Assembly (NCBI GenBank): GCA_945868935.1
Contig: CAMBNE010000055.1
Coordinates: 1-6,868, forward strand
From: an uncultured Clostridia bacterium
GTDB lineage: Bacteria > Bacillota > Clostridia > Oscillospirales > Acutalibacteraceae
Reading direction: 5' to 3'
Length of the DNA: 6,868 nucleotides
Position numbers and translations under genes: made by a program. The notes beneath the pieces were generated by a model, which worked only from the letters and a program-made list of their open reading frames with translations, was not told the DNA's origin and ran no database searches. This document shows, one piece after another, positions 6,585-6,868 of this stretch. Position 1 is the first letter of the stretch. Each line of letters opens with the position of its first letter.

Positions 6585-6625
6585 AAAAGAAATACCCCTC
6601 ACTTTCCATGCCGAAAAGTAAGGGG
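6585..6625 (-). terminator. Intrinsic terminator after the sigma-like gene
   Basis: On the minus strand an 11-bp stem (CCCCTTACTTT pairing with AAAGTGAGGGG, one T-G wobble) encloses an 8-nt loop and is followed by the T-rich stretch TATTTCTTTT. It lies 25 nt after the TAA of the sigma-like gene. The arms are 6615-6625 and 6595-6605. It separates that gene from the noncoding region that follows. Confidence 0.85.
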
Positions 6626-6649
6626 GCTGATAACCAAAAACTTTTAATT

Positions 6650-6868
6650 TTATAAAAGTTTTTTAAGTTTATCTAAAATTTTCACTTTGCGTTTATGTAT
6701 CGCAACCTGCGAAATGCAATATTTTTCTGCAAGACTTCGTTCGGATAATTCCTCATAAAAGATTTCACGAATAAGTTTTTGCTCATCTTCTGTAAGCAGA
6801 GGAAGAGCAATTTTTAGCTTGTCCGTCATTATTTTGCGTATAACTTGCTCATCAAGAGGTTCGCTCTT
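6650..6868 (-). CDS. Sigma-70-like region 4 / helix-turn-helix protein, C-terminal part (5' end outside window)
   Basis: The frame is open from the window edge to a TAA and gives 72 residues; the N-terminus lies outside. The visible part reads as a region 4-type DNA-binding domain: a helix ending LPLLTEDEQKLIREIFYEE, then LSERSLAEKYCISQVAIHKR as the helix-turn-helix, and a basic leucine-rich tail (KVKILDKLKKLL). This pattern is typical of the small sigma-70-family proteins carried by mobile elements of Clostridia, which from general knowledge often sit a short way upstream of serine recombinase genes. In a sigma factor, region 4 contacts the -35 element; a plain HTH regulator with the same fold cannot be excluded because region 2 is not visible. 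The gene has its own intrinsic terminator 25 nt after the stop, so it is probably a separate transcription unit from mazF and the recombinases, though it may regulate them (inference). Confidence 0.8.
   Translation of the reverse strand, partial: KSEPLDEQVIRKIMTDKLKIALPLLTEDEQKLIREIFYEELSERSLAEKYCISQVAIHKRKVKILDKLKKLL

Noticed and set aside
1..6868. CRISPR array, tRNA or rRNA genes, insertion sequence with terminal inverted repeats
   Set aside because: I saw no regularly spaced repeats, cloverleaf sequence, rRNA core sequence or DDE transposase on either strand. Read by eye only, so short imperfect repeats could be missed.

Overview
The window looks like part of an integrated mobile element in a low-GC Firmicute, probably a gut-type Clostridia. 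The reasons are the AT-rich coding sequence, strong AGGAGG-type ribosome binding sites, a Bacillus/Clostridium-type MazF, and a cluster of large serine recombinases. Assignment to Clostridia is inference; no rRNA or tRNA is present to test it. Every supported gene lies on the minus strand, so the biological reading order runs from high to low coordinates.

Right end (6868 to 6585): the last 72 residues of a small sigma-70-like, region 4-type helix-turn-helix protein, closed by a clear intrinsic terminator. Next (about 6583 to 6193) come about 390 nt with no credible gene. This stretch is more GC-rich than its surroundings (30/60 G+C at 6361-6420), has several hairpins, and ends in a second intrinsic terminator only 19 nt before the next start codon. 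It is either a free structured RNA or, more likely, a long attenuator-type leader for the genes below it.

Middle (6173 to 1473): a MazF/PemK ribonuclease toxin with its catalytic residues intact and no MazE beside it; a 59-residue unknown protein joined to mazF by an ATGA overlap; a 106-nt gap with two small hairpins; then three large-serine-recombinase-type genes in tandem. The first and third (521 and 542 aa) are complete, with catalytic serine, recombinase domain, zinc ribbon and coiled coil. The second starts directly at the recombinase domain, has no catalytic domain, and is split by an in-frame TAG. Start/stop overlaps couple the three genes.

Left end (1476 to 2): a very AT-rich pseudogene of about 490 codons, apparently once a membrane-anchored TPR-like protein. 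Its start overlaps the stop of the third recombinase, and at least five lesions break it.

Working model (inference): read-through of the leader terminator would express a toxin, a small partner and a recombinase set with two catalytic subunits and one non-catalytic subunit. Together these could control excision or integration of the element and its stability. The most notable points are the long leader with terminator, the catalytic-domain-less middle recombinase, and the MazF without a recognisable antitoxin.
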